This document shows, in pieces, positions 22,901 to 33,830 of a DNA stretch of 64,000 nt. Below the pieces are notes generated by a model that saw only the letters and a program-made list of their open reading frames with translations, did not search any database and was not told the origin of the DNA. The stretch is taken from the NCBI RefSeq assembly GCF_022539315.1, contig NC_066327.1:16702834-16766833 (forward strand). Reading direction: 5' to 3'. The stretch is from Serinus canaria. Lineage: Eukaryota; Chordata; Aves; Passeriformes; Fringillidae. How positions within the stretch are numbered: position 1 is the first letter of the stretch; each line of letters begins with the position of its first letter. The position numbers were made by a program, and so were the translations under genes.

Positions 22901-25900
22901 CACCAAAGCCCTGCAGGGGCTGTGTGGCCTCCAGTCCCTCCAGATTTGGTGTCTGGAGCGTCCCTCTGGGTTCCCTGCAATACTGGGGCTCCAGCCCCGC
23001 TCCCCTTCCTGGCCAGGATGAACCGGGAGCGTTTCCTGCCGTGCCCGGGAGGTTCCCTGGCACAGGACACCCAGCCTGCTCCCTCCTGCCGCTCACAGTC
23101 CCCCCCAGAGCCCCCAGCCCGGTCCCGGGGTGTCCCCAAAATCCCAGCAAAGGGGAGGAGTGACATCCAGTGGTGACAGCGTGCATTTCCACCGCCCACG
23201 CCCCGCGCAGGGGTATATATCACACATGACCTGTATGTGTATATATAGGATGTATACGTTGCAGGGGCGGGGGGGAACGGGAGCTGGGCGCTTCCACCCG
23301 CAGGAGCCTCTCTCCTAAAGCTGCGGGTGCCCCGGCTGGCATTTCCTGGCTGACCCTGACCCGGGCACCCCTTTTCTATCAGTCCCTGACCCCCCAGATC
23401 TGTCTCTCCTGCAGTCCCCGGTGCCTACGCAGTCGTCTTGCTGTTGAGCTGTTGTCGCCTCCGGTTGTTAGCGCCACATGGGCACAATCTCAAATGTCGT
23501 TGCTGGGTGTGGGGTCTGGGTTTTTTTTTCCCTCCCCCTGACCAAAATTGGGGTTGAGTAGAAGGATAACGTGCTGACCCTGCCATCAGAAGGGGTGGCA
23601 CTGCGGGTGAGCTGGGGAAAAGCCCGCTCCAGCACCCGTGGGTGTGACACAGTGCTGGGGGAGATCCTGACAGATCCCACAGGGATTTGCATCTCCAAAG
23701 AGCCTTGAAAGCTCGTTAATGAGTGGAGGCCTTCTCTGGATGTTTTGGCTAAATGAGCCTCACACGGGGACTCGGCGAGCTGTCCAAACCCGTCACTCAC
23801 ACCAGTGTAAAGCCTCTGTCACCTCAGGGCAGAACTGATGGAGTGAGGAGCTGGGATGCTATGGCAGCTCCTGTGTGTCTGACCCGAGTGGGGGTGTCCC
23901 TGGGAAGTAAATTCCCTCCTGCATACTGCCCCAACCTGCCTGGGGGTCCGTGGGCTGAAAGCTGTGGGGACACCCTGACCCCCAGAGGGCTGCACACAGC
24001 AGACACCTGCCCCACAGCCACGTGGGGTGGGAACTGCTAACCCTGACCCTCCCTGCCTGATACTTTTTTGCCCCATTTTTGGGTGGGATGCTTGGGGATG
24101 GATGTGCTCACACGTGAGCCAAGGGGCGTTTTCTCCTGCCCTCGCTGCGATGCCGACTCCTTTTCTGCCCCTTCTCTTTGCAGCTGAAGAAGCTGCTCCT
24201 GTCTCCATCACCTCCGAGCTGCGAGGCCCAGCGGGACGGGAGCGCCCGGCGCCCGGGGACCCCAAAGTCCCGGCCCCCACGGCCCTGCACTAAGGTACTC
24301 CCTGGAGCCCCTGCAGCACCCAGCTCCTGGGAGCTGGCCCAAAGGATGGTGTTGGGGAGTGTGAGCAGGCTCTGGGCTGGGCAAGGCGTTGGGAACAGGC
24401 AGGGACTGTCACCCGCAGTGCTCCCATCCCTGTCTGATGCAGTCTGGGCTCTGCAAAACTTTAGACTTTGTGCTGTGCTAAGAAGCACCTCGATCTCACT
24501 TGAACCCAGGATGGTTTGGCCTCTCCCAACTTCCCTGAGCACCCATTTGTGAAAGCCCCATGTGCTCCATCCCTGGTCACCCCCTTGGCCCCCTCCCTGC
24601 TGACTCTCAGCCCAAGCCAAGGCCTTTGGCGAGGAGTCACTGCCTGTCGTAGTGCAGAGCCCACCCCAACACTTGAGCTGATCTGAAACCCGGCAGAAGG
24701 TGCCACTAGAGATTTTCCTGCTTTGCTAATGATAATTGTGCAGTGCATTAGGCCTGGCCAATTAGATTGTGTGGGAAGAGCAGCAGATCCCTCCTGGGGA
24801 GAAGGAGTGGCCCTGCCTGCAGGAGGGGCAGCACTCGGGGCACGGGGCTGACCCCAGGGAGGTCAGGGTGCTGGTGAGACACAGTGGGAGGTGTGAAGGT
24901 GTGGGGTGGCTCTGTCAGCCTCCCCCCAGGGCTGTGGGGCTCAGGGCTGACTTTCTCCTCTCTCCTCTCCGAAGGTGGAGGGTCCCCGGGACAGGAGGGC
25001 GAGCGTCCCGCAGGCACAGAGCCGCAGCTGCACGGAGCTGCACCGGCACCTCACCTCCAGCACCTCCTGCTCCCAGACCAAAACTCCCCAGGCACCCGAG
25101 GAGTGCCCTGGCAGTGGCCACCACCTGTCCCCAGGCGACTGCACCCACCACGAGGACGACAGCGACTCCAGCGAGGACTCGTTGAGCTCCGGCGACTCGG
25201 CGGCCGCCCTGTCCTCGGCGGAGGATGGCCCGAGCAGCCAGTTCTCCTGCGAGGGGGAGCTGCACTCGGTGCTGGAGCTGATCCGCTACATGCACACCTA
25301 CTGCCTGCCCCCTCGCAAGCTGCCCGCCCGCGACCCCGCCGAGGGCAGGCCCCAGCCCTGCGGCAGCCCCTTCAAGAGAGCCAAACCGGACTGTGCCCCC
25401 GGACAGAGCCGGCCGGGCTGCGCCTGGCAGGCAGCCGGCAGCTGCAAGAAGCCGGGAGCATCCTTCTCCATCCTGAAGGAGCTGCTGGCGCGGGACCTGC
25501 TGTGCGATGTGAGCAAGCCATACCGCCTGGGCAAGCCTGTGTACGCCGCCCTGGCGCGGCCGCCCGGCTCCTGCTCCCCCGTGCCGCCAGACGGGGAGGA
25601 TGCCAGCGGGACTTGCACATCCAGAGCAAGAGCAGCGGCAGCAGAGAGGGGCGAGCCCCGGCAGAGCCCCGAGGCGGAGGCGCCGCGGGAGCCGGGGGCC
25701 CTTGAGGACGATGCTGGGAGGCAGGAGGGGAAGGTGACCCGCAAGCAGGACAGCGCTGTTTACGCCGTGCGCCGCTCCAAGAGACTCAACCCCGAGCTTG
25801 GGCACTGGCTCTCCTTCCTTGAGGAGCCCCATCCCGAGCCCTCCGTGCCCCTGGGCTGCAGGGAGGCCGCGCCCTGCCCGGTGCTGGAGGGCTTCTCTGC

Positions 25901-28900
25901 CGAAGAGCCGGCGGCCGAAGTGGAGGTGGGGGGCACAGCCCCGTCGGCGGAGCCTCAGCCCCTCTGCCTGGGCTCCCTGGGGGATGGAGAGGTGGCCACG
26001 GAGGGCCGGCGCTGTGCCCTCCTGGAGCAAACAGGTGAGGGGCCTGGGCACTGTCACTCTGCTCGCCATCCCCAGCGTGCCTGTGCCATCCCTGCCGTGG
26101 CTGAGTGATGCTGGCTGGGTGCTGGGCACTCAGCTGGCTGGAGAGCTGTGAGCAGCCCCCTGTGCTGCCTGGCTGGGGGGTCCCATGCATGGGCAACTGG
26201 GGGTCTGTTCTCTTTTGAGATGCTTTTTCAATCCATGGGCATCTTCTGCCTCAGTTTGCCCATCCTTATAATGAGGTGGAGGAGTTGGTGTGGCCACAAC
26301 CCAGCAATGGACCAGGTTGCCCCATCCCTCCAGGTTTTTCCCTGTGGGTTCTCCCTGGGTCTGGGCTCTGGGGTTCAGCTGCAGTGGTGCCCAAAAACCC
26401 CAGCAAGTTGCAAGTGCAGGAGTGGCTCAGTCCTAGCAGTGTGAGCCGTCCCTCTCGGGTGGGCAAAGCCCTCAGTGGGCACTGCAGGGGTACAGCTCCC
26501 CTGGTAACCTGCTTCTCTCCTGCCTTTCAGAAACACCCAGGTGTCTCATGCTGTCCTTGGCACAAACGTAAGTGCAGGTGGGGCTGAATGAACCATTCTG
26601 GGGCTAGAAACTGCCTGGGGCTGTGTGGCTGGGCAGGGCCCCTCCAGCCAGCACAGGGAGCTGAGTTTGCAGAGCACAGGGAGCTGCACTGGGTGCTGTG
26701 GGGAGCCACAGGGTGTGAGGAGCTGGGAGAGTCCCATGCCCAGGGCAGGGCATTTTGTGCGTGCCCTGGAGCTGCTCACCCCACTGTCCTTGTTGGGTTA
26801 CTCTGTCAGGCACCAGCCAAAGTGGGAGGGTTCACTTGTGGGAAGTCTTTTCTCAGCTTGCTTTTGGGTTTTGGGGCTGTGGTTCACCTAAACATTTCCC
26901 TGGTTTTCTGCTTTTCTCCAGTGACCCAACCTTTGGGAAGAGAAACTTTGAGCCAATGCTGACCGTGGAGCTGTGTGGGACAGCAGGTAGGACATGCTTT
27001 GAATTCTTTAGTTTTGCAAAAATGTACTCTAGGACGCGGCTCATTCACCCTAAATTCAGCCTGGAGGCATCAGTTCCAGCCTACCCAGCCAAGGGGGCAC
27101 CTTCATCCCCTTCACACTGCAGACACAGGAGCCTGCTATGCGCTGCCACATCCGAGCAGCAGGAGCAGCTCAGGGGAATGTGTTTGGGCTGGGAGGAGAT
27201 GTTCAGGGGGGCCCTGCATGAGCCAGGAGGGAAGGGAGTGTCCTCTGGTCCCTACTGGGATCAAGGCATCCTTCTTGTTCCCCCAGGTGCCACCGGATGA
27301 GGCTGTGGGGGCAGCCCAGGACTGGGGTGGGGCAGGGCAGGCCGGAGGGGGCAGAGCTGACTCCTGCCCTTTGTTTGGGGGGTCCAGGTCTCACACCGCC
27401 CACCACTCCGCCATACAAACCCGCCGAGGAGGACCTGTACAAGCCAGACATCCCCCAGGAGGCAGGGAAGGAGGAGGGGATGGCCCCCAGCCCCGGGGAC
27501 GTGGCAGCCTCACGGAAAGCCCCCAGGAAGCACCCGGAGAGGACGGAGCTGTTCGCCCACCTGAGCCGGGCGCGCCCGCTCCCCGAGCAGCAGGGCTTGC
27601 TCAAGCGGCCCTTCTCCCGCTCCTTCGGGGACCACGACTACTGCCAGGTGCTGAAACCCGAGCCTGCCCTGCAGAGGAAGGTGCTCAAGTCCTGGGAGCC
27701 CCCGAGCCAGGTGGAGACGGAGCACAAGAGGAGGGTCCCGGCTGCCCACTACCAGGGGCTGGAGCTCGGCAAGGACACGGGCACTGAGATGCTCTGGAAG
27801 GACGGCGTCAAGCAGCTGAGAGACCAGGAGATCAGAGCCAGCTTAACAAAGCACTTTGGCTTTCTGGACAGTGCCCTCGACGATGAGGACATGGTCTTCT
27901 GCAAGACCCCCGAGTATGACACCGTCTTTGAGGACAGCTGCAGTGAGAGCGGCTCCCCCGTGGAGGAGGAGGAGGAGGAGGAAGAGGAGGAGGAAGAGGA
28001 GGAGCACGGCGACACCAAGCTGTGCCTGAGGAGAAGCGCCCTTTCCAGGAGCAGTTTGCAGTACTGCTCCCGGAGCAGGTCCAGCTCGGGCTCCTCGTGC
28101 TGCCGGTCGCGGTCACCTGCCAGCAGACGCACCTTCAGGTAGGGGGACATGGGGACGTTGGCACTGGTTTTGTCCCCTGAATTTTCAGCGTGGTGCAGGG
28201 CACCCCCAGTGCTCTCTGCTCAGCTGGCACAAGTAGTAAAGATGCTAATTAATGAAAGAAAAACTGTGAAAATAATTGGTGCTGCAAGTAGTAAAAATGC
28301 TAATTAATGAAAGAAAAACGATGAAAATAATTGGTGCTGCATCAGCCACTGCTGCAAGTGAGCCGTGGCCTGAGGAAGCAGTGGCAGAGTGAAGCAGCCA
28401 GGGGGTTCCATGGGTGGCAGGGCATGGGCAGGACCCAGGCCTGGGAAGGGGCAAGTGCTGGCTGGGGACACCCTGGCATCTGTGAGAAAAAGCTTTGCAG
28501 TGTCCTTTCCAGACCCCCCCAAGCCTCTCCTTGGCTCCCAGTGCCCCTGAGTGCCCACCCACTCCTGGGGGTGTCTCAGCTTCTCACTGATGGTTGAAGC
28601 TTTCCCAGCAGCTCCCCCAGCCCCGGGCTGACCTCCTGTCCCTCCCTCCTTGCAGGTGTGAGAACGGTGAGCAGTGTCAGGGCGGGAGCGGGCAGCGGGG
28701 CCAGCTGAAGAAGAGACGGGAAAAGGCCATCGTAAGTGAGGGGGGGCCCCACGGGGACACAGCAAGCCCAGCCCTCGGCTCATCCCTGCTCCCAAAAGCA
28801 GCAGTGGAGCCCATTAGCCCTGGCTTCAGCATCCCTTGGTGCGAGGCCAGTGTTAAACAAGGACAGGGGGTGGTGGGGGGAGGAAAACCCAACGTGCAGC

Positions 28901-31639
28901 GGAAGCCGCCAGCGATTGGCAACACACGGAGTCCTTGGCACAGGGATGCCCAGAGCCTCCTACGCTGGTGCCTCAGTGCACTTGGCACTGGCAGTTTGTG
29001 GGGTGAACTGGGGAATCCCTGATGTCACAGATACGGCCCTGCTGCATCCTCGTGCACCAGGAGCCTGTGGGCACATGGTGGGAGCTGGGAGAGGAGTGGG
29101 CACGTGGGAGAGTAAATTGGTGCTCCCTACTGCTGTGCACACACACACACACACACTCACACACTCACACATGCTGCTTTGGCACTTCTTCCTGCAATGC
29201 AATTAGATTTTGCCCCTGGCAATTCTTGGGAATATCTCCCACATTTGCCAGGAGAAGCTGCAAGAATGCAGGAGAATTTTAAAAGAGAAAAGGGGGCAGT
29301 GGTGCTCCAGCCTGGTTATGGCTGTCCTGGGGGTGACACTGTGACCTGGCTCCAGATCCTGGAGATGTCAGGCTGTGTCCATGGCAGTGTTTCCCAGTGC
29401 TGGCTGCAGGGGCTCCTCCACAGCCCATCAGCAGCACAGAGGTGCAGGGTCCAAGCCTGAAAGCTTTTGGTTGCTTTGGCAGGGGGAAGGCCGGGTGGTG
29501 TACATCAGAAACCTCTCCAGCAGCATGAGCTCCAGCGAGCTGAAGAAACGCTTCGAGGTGTTTGGTGAAATTGTGGAGTGTCAGGTCCTGACCAGGACTA
29601 ACAGGTGGGTGGGCAGTGAGCTGTGGCCCAGGGCTCCAGCAGCTACAGGCAGCTCCTCTCCTCAAACGCCACAGCACTGCCAGGCAGTGCCACATCAATC
29701 CCCTGGGTCAGCCGAGCCCTCAGTCTTGGTGCTTTTGTCAAGGAGATTCAGCATGTCCAGGGCTCCAAGGGCATCTGTGGGTTGGAGGAGTGAAAGAATG
29801 ATGGGCCAGGGGTGTGGTGCTGCTTCCCAAGGGCTGTTGGGCTCATCACATCTTGAATTCTCTCTCTGGTTGCTCAGGGGGGAGAAGTACGGCTTCATCA
29901 CGTACCGGTACTCCGAGCACGCCGCCTTATCGCTGAAGAACGGCCCCTCGCTGAGGAAGAGGAACGAGCCCTCCTTCCAGCTCAGCTCTGGTGGCCTGGG
30001 GCGCTTCTTCTGGACCAGATACGCTGACCTGGGTGAGGAAGCAGCAGCTGCTTTGTCTCTTTTATCAGCACAGAGCTGAGCCCTGGTCACGCAGGGATCC
30101 CCAATGCCTGCGGAGCCTGCAGGAGAAGCCCACTGCCTTTCCTATGGCTCATGGGACTGCTCGTGGCTCAGACAGGTGGATTGGGCAACTGGGGAGAAGG
30201 AAAGAAACTGGTGTCAGGCCTCAGGGTGTGCTGGCTGCAAAATGTAGCATCACAGCCCGGGTTGCTGGGTCTCGGCTGAGCGCAGCCCATCCTGTGTCTG
30301 CTGAGTTTCTGCACAGTGCTGGAGGCTTTCCAGCAGAAAACTCCCTTCCCAGGCATTAGAGAAGGCAGTCAGCAACATTTCATTAGCCCAAAAGGTGATG
30401 TGGGTGGTTTGCTGCTCTGCAGGACAGATTCACCAGGCTGCACATGCACTCTGGAGCCAAAGTGACAGCACTGAAATGTGCTGTGGTGGCATTAATCCTT
30501 TCAGTGCTTCAGCAAGGTCTCAGTGACTGTTTCACCAGGGCTGCAGCCTGAGCTGAGGGCCAGGAGCCAAACCCTGTGCTAGTCCTGCAAGAGAAATGTG
30601 TCCCAGGCTTTGCCCAGCCCTCCTTGCTTCAGGTGTTTCACCAACACTGCATGTTTATTTCTGTACCCTCTGCAGAGGATAGTACTTGATGAGTGAAAGA
30701 CTGAAAGGCGGAAAATAATGCCCCAAGTCTTGACTTACCTCCAGATGCCCCATCTGATACAAGTACTCTCTGGTTTTTTTATCACCTTGTAGTATCTGCT
30801 CTGCTTAGAGCAGCCATCCCTTGACTTTGATTGTGGGCACAAATGTCCATTGTTCATCTAAAAAATCCCAGAGCCTCCCATTTTGGGCACAGAGAAATTA
30901 GGAACCAGATAACACCCCATGAGGAAGATAGTGACTGTGCAGTGCTGTGGGGAGGGGAGCCAGAGCTGCCCCCTGAGTGCTCCTCACCTGATTTCTGCAG
31001 AGCCACCAGTCACTCCCTTCCTGCACAACCCAGCTCATTACTAAAACCCTGCTCATCCTGGTACAGCCCCCAGGCAGAGGGGAAATGCAACCACACCATT
31101 CAAAAATATACACCCAAAATGTTAAGCTGCTGTGAAATCAGGCAGCCTTAGTTCTGCCACGTGCTGAATTCCCTGGGCTTTCCAGGGGCATTCTATGTTC
31201 AGCTCCTGGCACAGGGCTGGCAGTGCAGCAGGCTGGCAGTGCCACCAGCACAGCTCCCGTGGGATGGCCCTGTGTCAGCCCCTCCAAATTCAGCTGCACC
31301 CAGCAGATTTTTTCACCCCTGGCAGTGAATGCCAGTGGTGTGTGCTCTGCCCAGCTGAGCCTGGCTGCAGCTCCTCTGCCCCAGCTCTTTTCAGTGGCAC
31401 CATCACAGCTGTGTCCAGCCTGGCTGTGCAGTAGCAGGGCAGTGAGCAGTGCCCTGCTGTGCCTCAGTTTCCCTCCCATGAGGCAGACAGGACGCTGATC
31501 CCCCTCCCTGACCCTTCTGTCCCTGCCATCCCCAGATTGCGGCACGGACGAGTCCTCCCCAGCTCCGGTGAAAAGCAAGTACGAGACCATGGATTTCGAC
31601 AGCTTGCTGCAGGAGGCCCAGCTCAGCCTGCATCGGTAA
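19750..31639 (+). CDS. PPARGC1B: PGC-1beta transcriptional coactivator, exons 2-12 (5' partial)
   Basis: PPARGC1B encodes a nuclear coactivator that docks on ERR, PPAR and other receptors to drive mitochondrial and lipid-metabolism genes. Eleven exons join in consistent phase: 19750-19923, 22195-22407, 24184-24294, 24975-26034, 26531-26567, 26922-26986, 27388-28138, 28656-28731, 29483-29604, 29878-30032 and 31536-31639. They give 955 codons plus stop; with the missing exon 1 (about 26 codons in human) this approaches the human 1023 aa. In order one sees the N-terminal acidic activation region, LKKLL and LKELL receptor boxes, a [10 protein letters not shown] motif, the DHDY host-cell-factor motif, a Glu-rich tract, a short RS-rich stretch, a C-terminal RRM and a C-terminal helix of the type that binds cap-binding protein CBP80. 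The LXXLL/DHDY/Glu-tract layout separates it from PGC-1alpha, which has a much longer RS region. Oddity: the exon-2 donor is tandemly duplicated. Confidence 0.96.
19912..20052 (+). repeat. 71-bp tandem duplication spanning the exon-2 splice donor
   Basis: Positions 19912-19982 and 19983-20052 are nearly identical, starting gagctcttccaggtacccc. The copied unit contains the last 12 nt of exon 2 plus 59 bp of intron, so a second, identical donor context exists at 19995. Use of the second donor would add 71 nt and shift the frame. Confidence 0.95.
20315..20403. repeat. 31-bp tandem repeat, three copies
   Basis: The unit gatccttcacaggaatcagc plus 11 bp recurs starting at 20315, 20346 and 20377 in intron 2. 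It is a short minisatellite. Confidence 0.9.
20780..21330. promoter_or_regulatory. AT-rich island in intron 2
   Basis: About 550 bp has a markedly lower GC content than the surrounding intron, without repeats or coding potential. It includes ttctatttaaacaagg near 20824 and atgcatattttccgtgaact near 20960. Its composition resembles a conserved noncoding element. The rest of intron 2 (19924-22194) is GC-rich with short repeats and shows nothing else. Confidence 0.3.
22195..22407 (+). CDS. PPARGC1B: PPARGC1B exon 3
   Basis: Acceptor cctttcag before 22195 and donor gtaagaac after 22407; phase 0 both ends, 71 codons. It starts [20 protein letters not shown], matching the PGC-1 family block after the activation domain, then a Pro-rich linker, ending GDELSL. 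The last Leu lies next to the LKKLL box of exon 4, together giving LSLLKKLLL. Confidence 0.95.
22408..24183. other. PPARGC1B intron 3 with low-GC flank
   Basis: The first 230 bp after the donor (to about 22640) is AT-leaning and non-repetitive. It holds TGCATG (22466-22471, an RBFOX-type motif) and a perfect 12-bp palindrome GTATACGTATAC (22559-22570). A second TA/UG-rich patch lies at 23205-23262. These could be splicing-regulatory elements for the downstream cassette exon. The remainder is GC-rich intron without recognisable content. Confidence 0.35.
24184..24294 (+). CDS. PPARGC1B: PPARGC1B exon 4, LXXLL cassette exon
   Basis: Acceptor tttgcag, donor gtactc; phase 0 in and 0 out, 111 nt, 37 codons. 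Its first five codons are the nuclear-receptor box LKKLL (24184-24198). The equivalent 39-codon segment of human PGC-1beta is skipped in a known isoform. The phase shows that skipping would also be frame-neutral here. Confidence 0.93.
24975..26034 (+). CDS. PPARGC1B: PPARGC1B exon 5 (large central exon)
   Basis: Acceptor ctctccgaag, donor gtgagg; enters phase 0, leaves phase 1, 1060 nt. It begins [10 protein letters not shown] and soon shows the family motif QSRSCTELH. The segment [16 protein letters not shown] and the second receptor box LKELL (25473-25487), followed by [17 protein letters not shown], match human PGC-1beta closely; [11 protein letters not shown] near the 3' end is another signature. 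The long antisense open frame over this exon is a composition artefact. Confidence 0.95.
26531..26567 (+). CDS. PPARGC1B: PPARGC1B exon 6 (37-nt micro-exon)
   Basis: Acceptor gcctttcag, donor gtaagt; phase 1 in, 2 out. It encodes [11 protein letters not shown], matching human PRCLMLALSQ. Human PGC-1beta has the same motif just before DPTFGK. Confidence 0.9.
26922..26986 (+). CDS. PPARGC1B: PPARGC1B exon 7
   Basis: Acceptor ttctccag, donor gtagga; phase 2 in, 1 out. It encodes [20 protein letters not shown], the block preceding the [10 protein letters not shown] motif in both PGC-1alpha and PGC-1beta. Confidence 0.93.
27388..28138 (+). CDS. PPARGC1B: PPARGC1B exon 8 (DHDY motif, Glu tract, RS-like end)
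   Basis: Acceptor gggtccag, donor gtaggg; phase 1 in, 2 out, 751 nt. It opens with [15 protein letters not shown]. The host-cell-factor binding tetrapeptide DHDY is at 27630-27641 within [22 protein letters not shown] follows, then [14 protein letters not shown] sequence and about 14 consecutive Glu codons (27963-28004). The exon ends in a Ser/Arg-rich stretch ([20 protein letters not shown]). Confidence 0.95.
28231..28340. repeat. 55-bp AT-rich tandem duplication in intron 8
   Basis: Two 55-bp copies (28231-28285, 28286-28340) share aagtagtaaagatgctaatt-type sequence with few differences. Each carries a homeobox-like TAATTAAT core and gaaaataattgg. The copies are far more AT-rich than surrounding intron. 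The rest of intron 8 (28139-28655) shows nothing recognisable. Confidence 0.9.
28656..28731 (+). CDS. PPARGC1B: PPARGC1B exon 9
   Basis: Acceptor ctccttgcag, donor gtaagt; phase 2 in, 0 out. It encodes [10 protein letters not shown] then LKKRREKAI, a basic stretch immediately before the RRM, as in human PGC-1beta. Confidence 0.92.
29138..29170. repeat. (CA)n microsatellite in intron 9
   Basis: An uninterrupted CA run followed by cacacactcacacactcaca-type sequence. Intron 9 (28732-29482) otherwise shows nothing recognisable. Confidence 0.9.
29483..29604 (+). CDS. PPARGC1B: PPARGC1B exon 10 (RRM, first half)
   Basis: Acceptor gctttggcag, donor gtgggt; phase 0 in, 2 out. It encodes [20 protein letters not shown] (RNP2-type strand VVYIRNL) and [14 protein letters not shown], the first part of the RNA-recognition motif. 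Confidence 0.95.
29878..30032 (+). CDS. PPARGC1B: PPARGC1B exon 11 (RRM, second half)
   Basis: Acceptor ttgctcag, donor gtgagg; phase 2 in, 1 out. It encodes [19 protein letters not shown] (RNP1-type KYGFITY), then [12 protein letters not shown] and the FFWTRYADL end of the RRM. Confidence 0.95.
30033..31535. other. PPARGC1B intron 11
   Basis: This is ordinary intron sequence of mixed composition. No exon, repeat family or RNA gene was recognised in its 1.5 kb. Confidence 0.7.
31536..31639 (+). CDS. PPARGC1B: PPARGC1B exon 12 and stop codon
   Basis: Acceptor catccccag; phase 1 in. It encodes [20 protein letters not shown], then [14 protein letters not shown] and stop TAA (31637-31639). The terminal SKY-MDFDSLL-EAQ-SL helix is shared by PGC-1alpha and PGC-1beta and is the segment reported to bind the nuclear cap-binding complex. 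Confidence 0.95.
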
Positions 31640-31730
31640 CAGCCTTAACCTTGGAGGAATACCTCAATACCTCAGTCAAGGCACTTCCAATATGTTTACG
31701 TTTTCAAAGAAATTATTCAGTCTATGGCAA

Positions 31731-31774
31731 GCGAGAGAGCGAGAGAGAGCGAGAGCACGCCCGCGAGAGAGAGA
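31731..31774. repeat. GA-rich tract in the 3' UTR
   Basis: A purine run of gcgagagagcgagagagagc type, broken by cacgcccgc, lies 90 nt after the PPARGC1B stop codon. It is a simple repeat that would sit in the mRNA. Confidence 0.85.
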
Positions 31775-33770
31775 CTGCTGTCCCCTGATCGATGTTTACA
31801 TTGAACAAAGCTGCTTCTGTCTGTGAGTCCCCATGGTGTTGATGTCTCACTGCCACACGTTAGTCCCCCCTCTGCTTCTGACTGGTTGTTTTAGGGTGAG
31901 CCTAGGAGCCCCCCAGCCCCTCTTCCCTATCCCAGCCCTCCCCATGCTCCCGCTGTGGAGTTGCAGCTGTGTTCACCATAACATTTTTTTGTCCGTAGTG
32001 TGTGATGATGAAATTGTTCATTGTGAATAGAATCAGGATTATAAACTAATTTTTAATAGAAGAGAAGAAAAAAAAAAGTATATACTTAAAAAAATGTATT
32101 TATGGCTCAGATGTACTGTAATTCAGATTTATTGTACCGCTTCCTTGATTTTTAACTATGCACTGTAATGAGGCACTTGCCACTCAGCAAATGGGGGGTC
32201 AGAGCAGTCACAGAGCTGACATTCCCCTGCCTCCCCTGCTGGCAAACCGGGGTGCTTGGTGCTTGCCCCGGGGTCACCCACTTTGCTGTCAAAGCCATTC
32301 TTCGTGCTGGCGTGGCCCGAGCCCCCAGCATCACCCCCACGCTGAGCTGGGTCCTGGTGGGTGATGGATGCAGCTCTGCAGGCTGCAGAGGGTGGGAGAG
32401 GGATGCACTGCCTGCAGCCAGTGCTGCTCCGGCCTCCACTGCCTTTGGAGTCAGGAGAGAGGGGCTGGGGGCTGCAGCCAGCTGGGCACGTGGGTCCTGC
32501 TGGCACAGCCTGGGGGATGGATGTCTCCAGTCCACGTGGAGGAGCTGGCTCCTCTCCAGCTCCTTGGATGGCTGGGAGACTGGCCAGGCTCTGTGGCTTG
32601 AGCCACACTCGCTTCCACACCCTGCAAAGCAAGCGGGGCGAGAAGACCTGTCTGTGCTTCCCACCAGGCAGCCAGCCCCAAATCCAGCCCAAAGCCTAGC
32701 CCAAAGTAAGTCCAGCCCCAAGTGCAGAGAGGCGGGGCAGGCACGGCACTCACACCGAGCACCCACCCAGCACCCTGCCCCGTAGCTGATAAGCCATACA
32801 CGTCCCAGCACCCACCCGCACCCCGGATCCGTCCAGCGCCCCAGGACACAGCTCTGCCTCTGGCCGAGGGCCCTCGGCGCTGGATTTAAGTGTAAAATGA
32901 ACTTGTGGACTTGCCCTCCATGTGTGGGTGTGGTGGGAAGGGGACACAGCCCCCCACCAGCCAGAGCAAAGCCCACCACCAGCCGGCCAGAGGCACTGTT
33001 TTCCCAAGGGAGAGGGAACCTTGCCGCTCCTCAAGCCATTGCCACCTTCTTTTATTTTTGAGCCCCAGAGACCACTAGGGATTCAGCCATCCTCTGTAGA
33101 TAGAATATTATAGCCTTAACTCTGCCAATAGATAGATTAGAGTCTCCTGGGGTCTCCCCTCCCCACGACCTGGGGGTTTTATCCCCGGTTCCCTGGGTAT
33201 GTTCCGTCCCGCAGGGAGAGTGACCAAAGCCTCGGAAATGGCACAAGACGCGAGGCCAGGAGCCGGAGCCCCGCCAGGGTCGCCCCTGGAGTGCAGCTGG
33301 GCTCTGGCAGGAGCAGGAGCGCCGGCAGCGCCGACACCAGCACAGTTCCCTGGCTGTTCCCTCGGGAGAGCCGTGGTTCTGACAACACCCAGCCCGGCAG
33401 CGCCGGGGCCCGGAGGCCACCGCGGGGTCCCCGCCCCGCCGCCGGTGACCATCGCTGCCAGGGAACAGTCCTTGTGCCATTCCAGCCTCAGCAGTGAAAT
33501 CTGGCACCTCTCCCGGCCCGAAATCCCCCGGTTCTCATCCCACCTTAGCGACCACGAGCAGCTCTGGCCGAGACTGAGCATCTGCTATTGGCAATTGCCT
33601 CATTGTAGCTTTGCCTTTTTCTGTCCTAGTATTTCCTCACGATGATGATGTTTACATGTGATTGCTATAGAGCTTATGTAGAATGTATATAGCGACACAT
33701 TTAGGGTGGGTAGTACTGTCCTGTGCTGTGCTGATGTTTTTCAGAAAACGATCAATCCAAATGAAAAAAA

Positions 33771-33830
33771 ACCAACACAAAAAAAAAAAAAAAAGAAAAA
33801 GAAAAGAAAAAAAAAAGAAAAGCAAATAAG
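33771..33830. repeat. A-rich simple repeat in the 3' UTR
   Basis: A long A-rich stretch with interspersed G and C follows aaccaacac. It could be an internal oligo-dT priming site in cDNA rather than a real poly(A) end. Confidence 0.8.

Noticed and set aside
24915..26129. 404-codon open frame antisense to PPARGC1B exon 5
   Set aside because: The sense strand is clearly PGC-1beta; the antisense frame has no family resemblance and reflects high third-position GC.
33771..33830. A-rich tract as a retroposed poly(A) tail
   Set aside because: No upstream processed gene body or target-site duplication was seen; it is better explained as a simple repeat in the 3' UTR.
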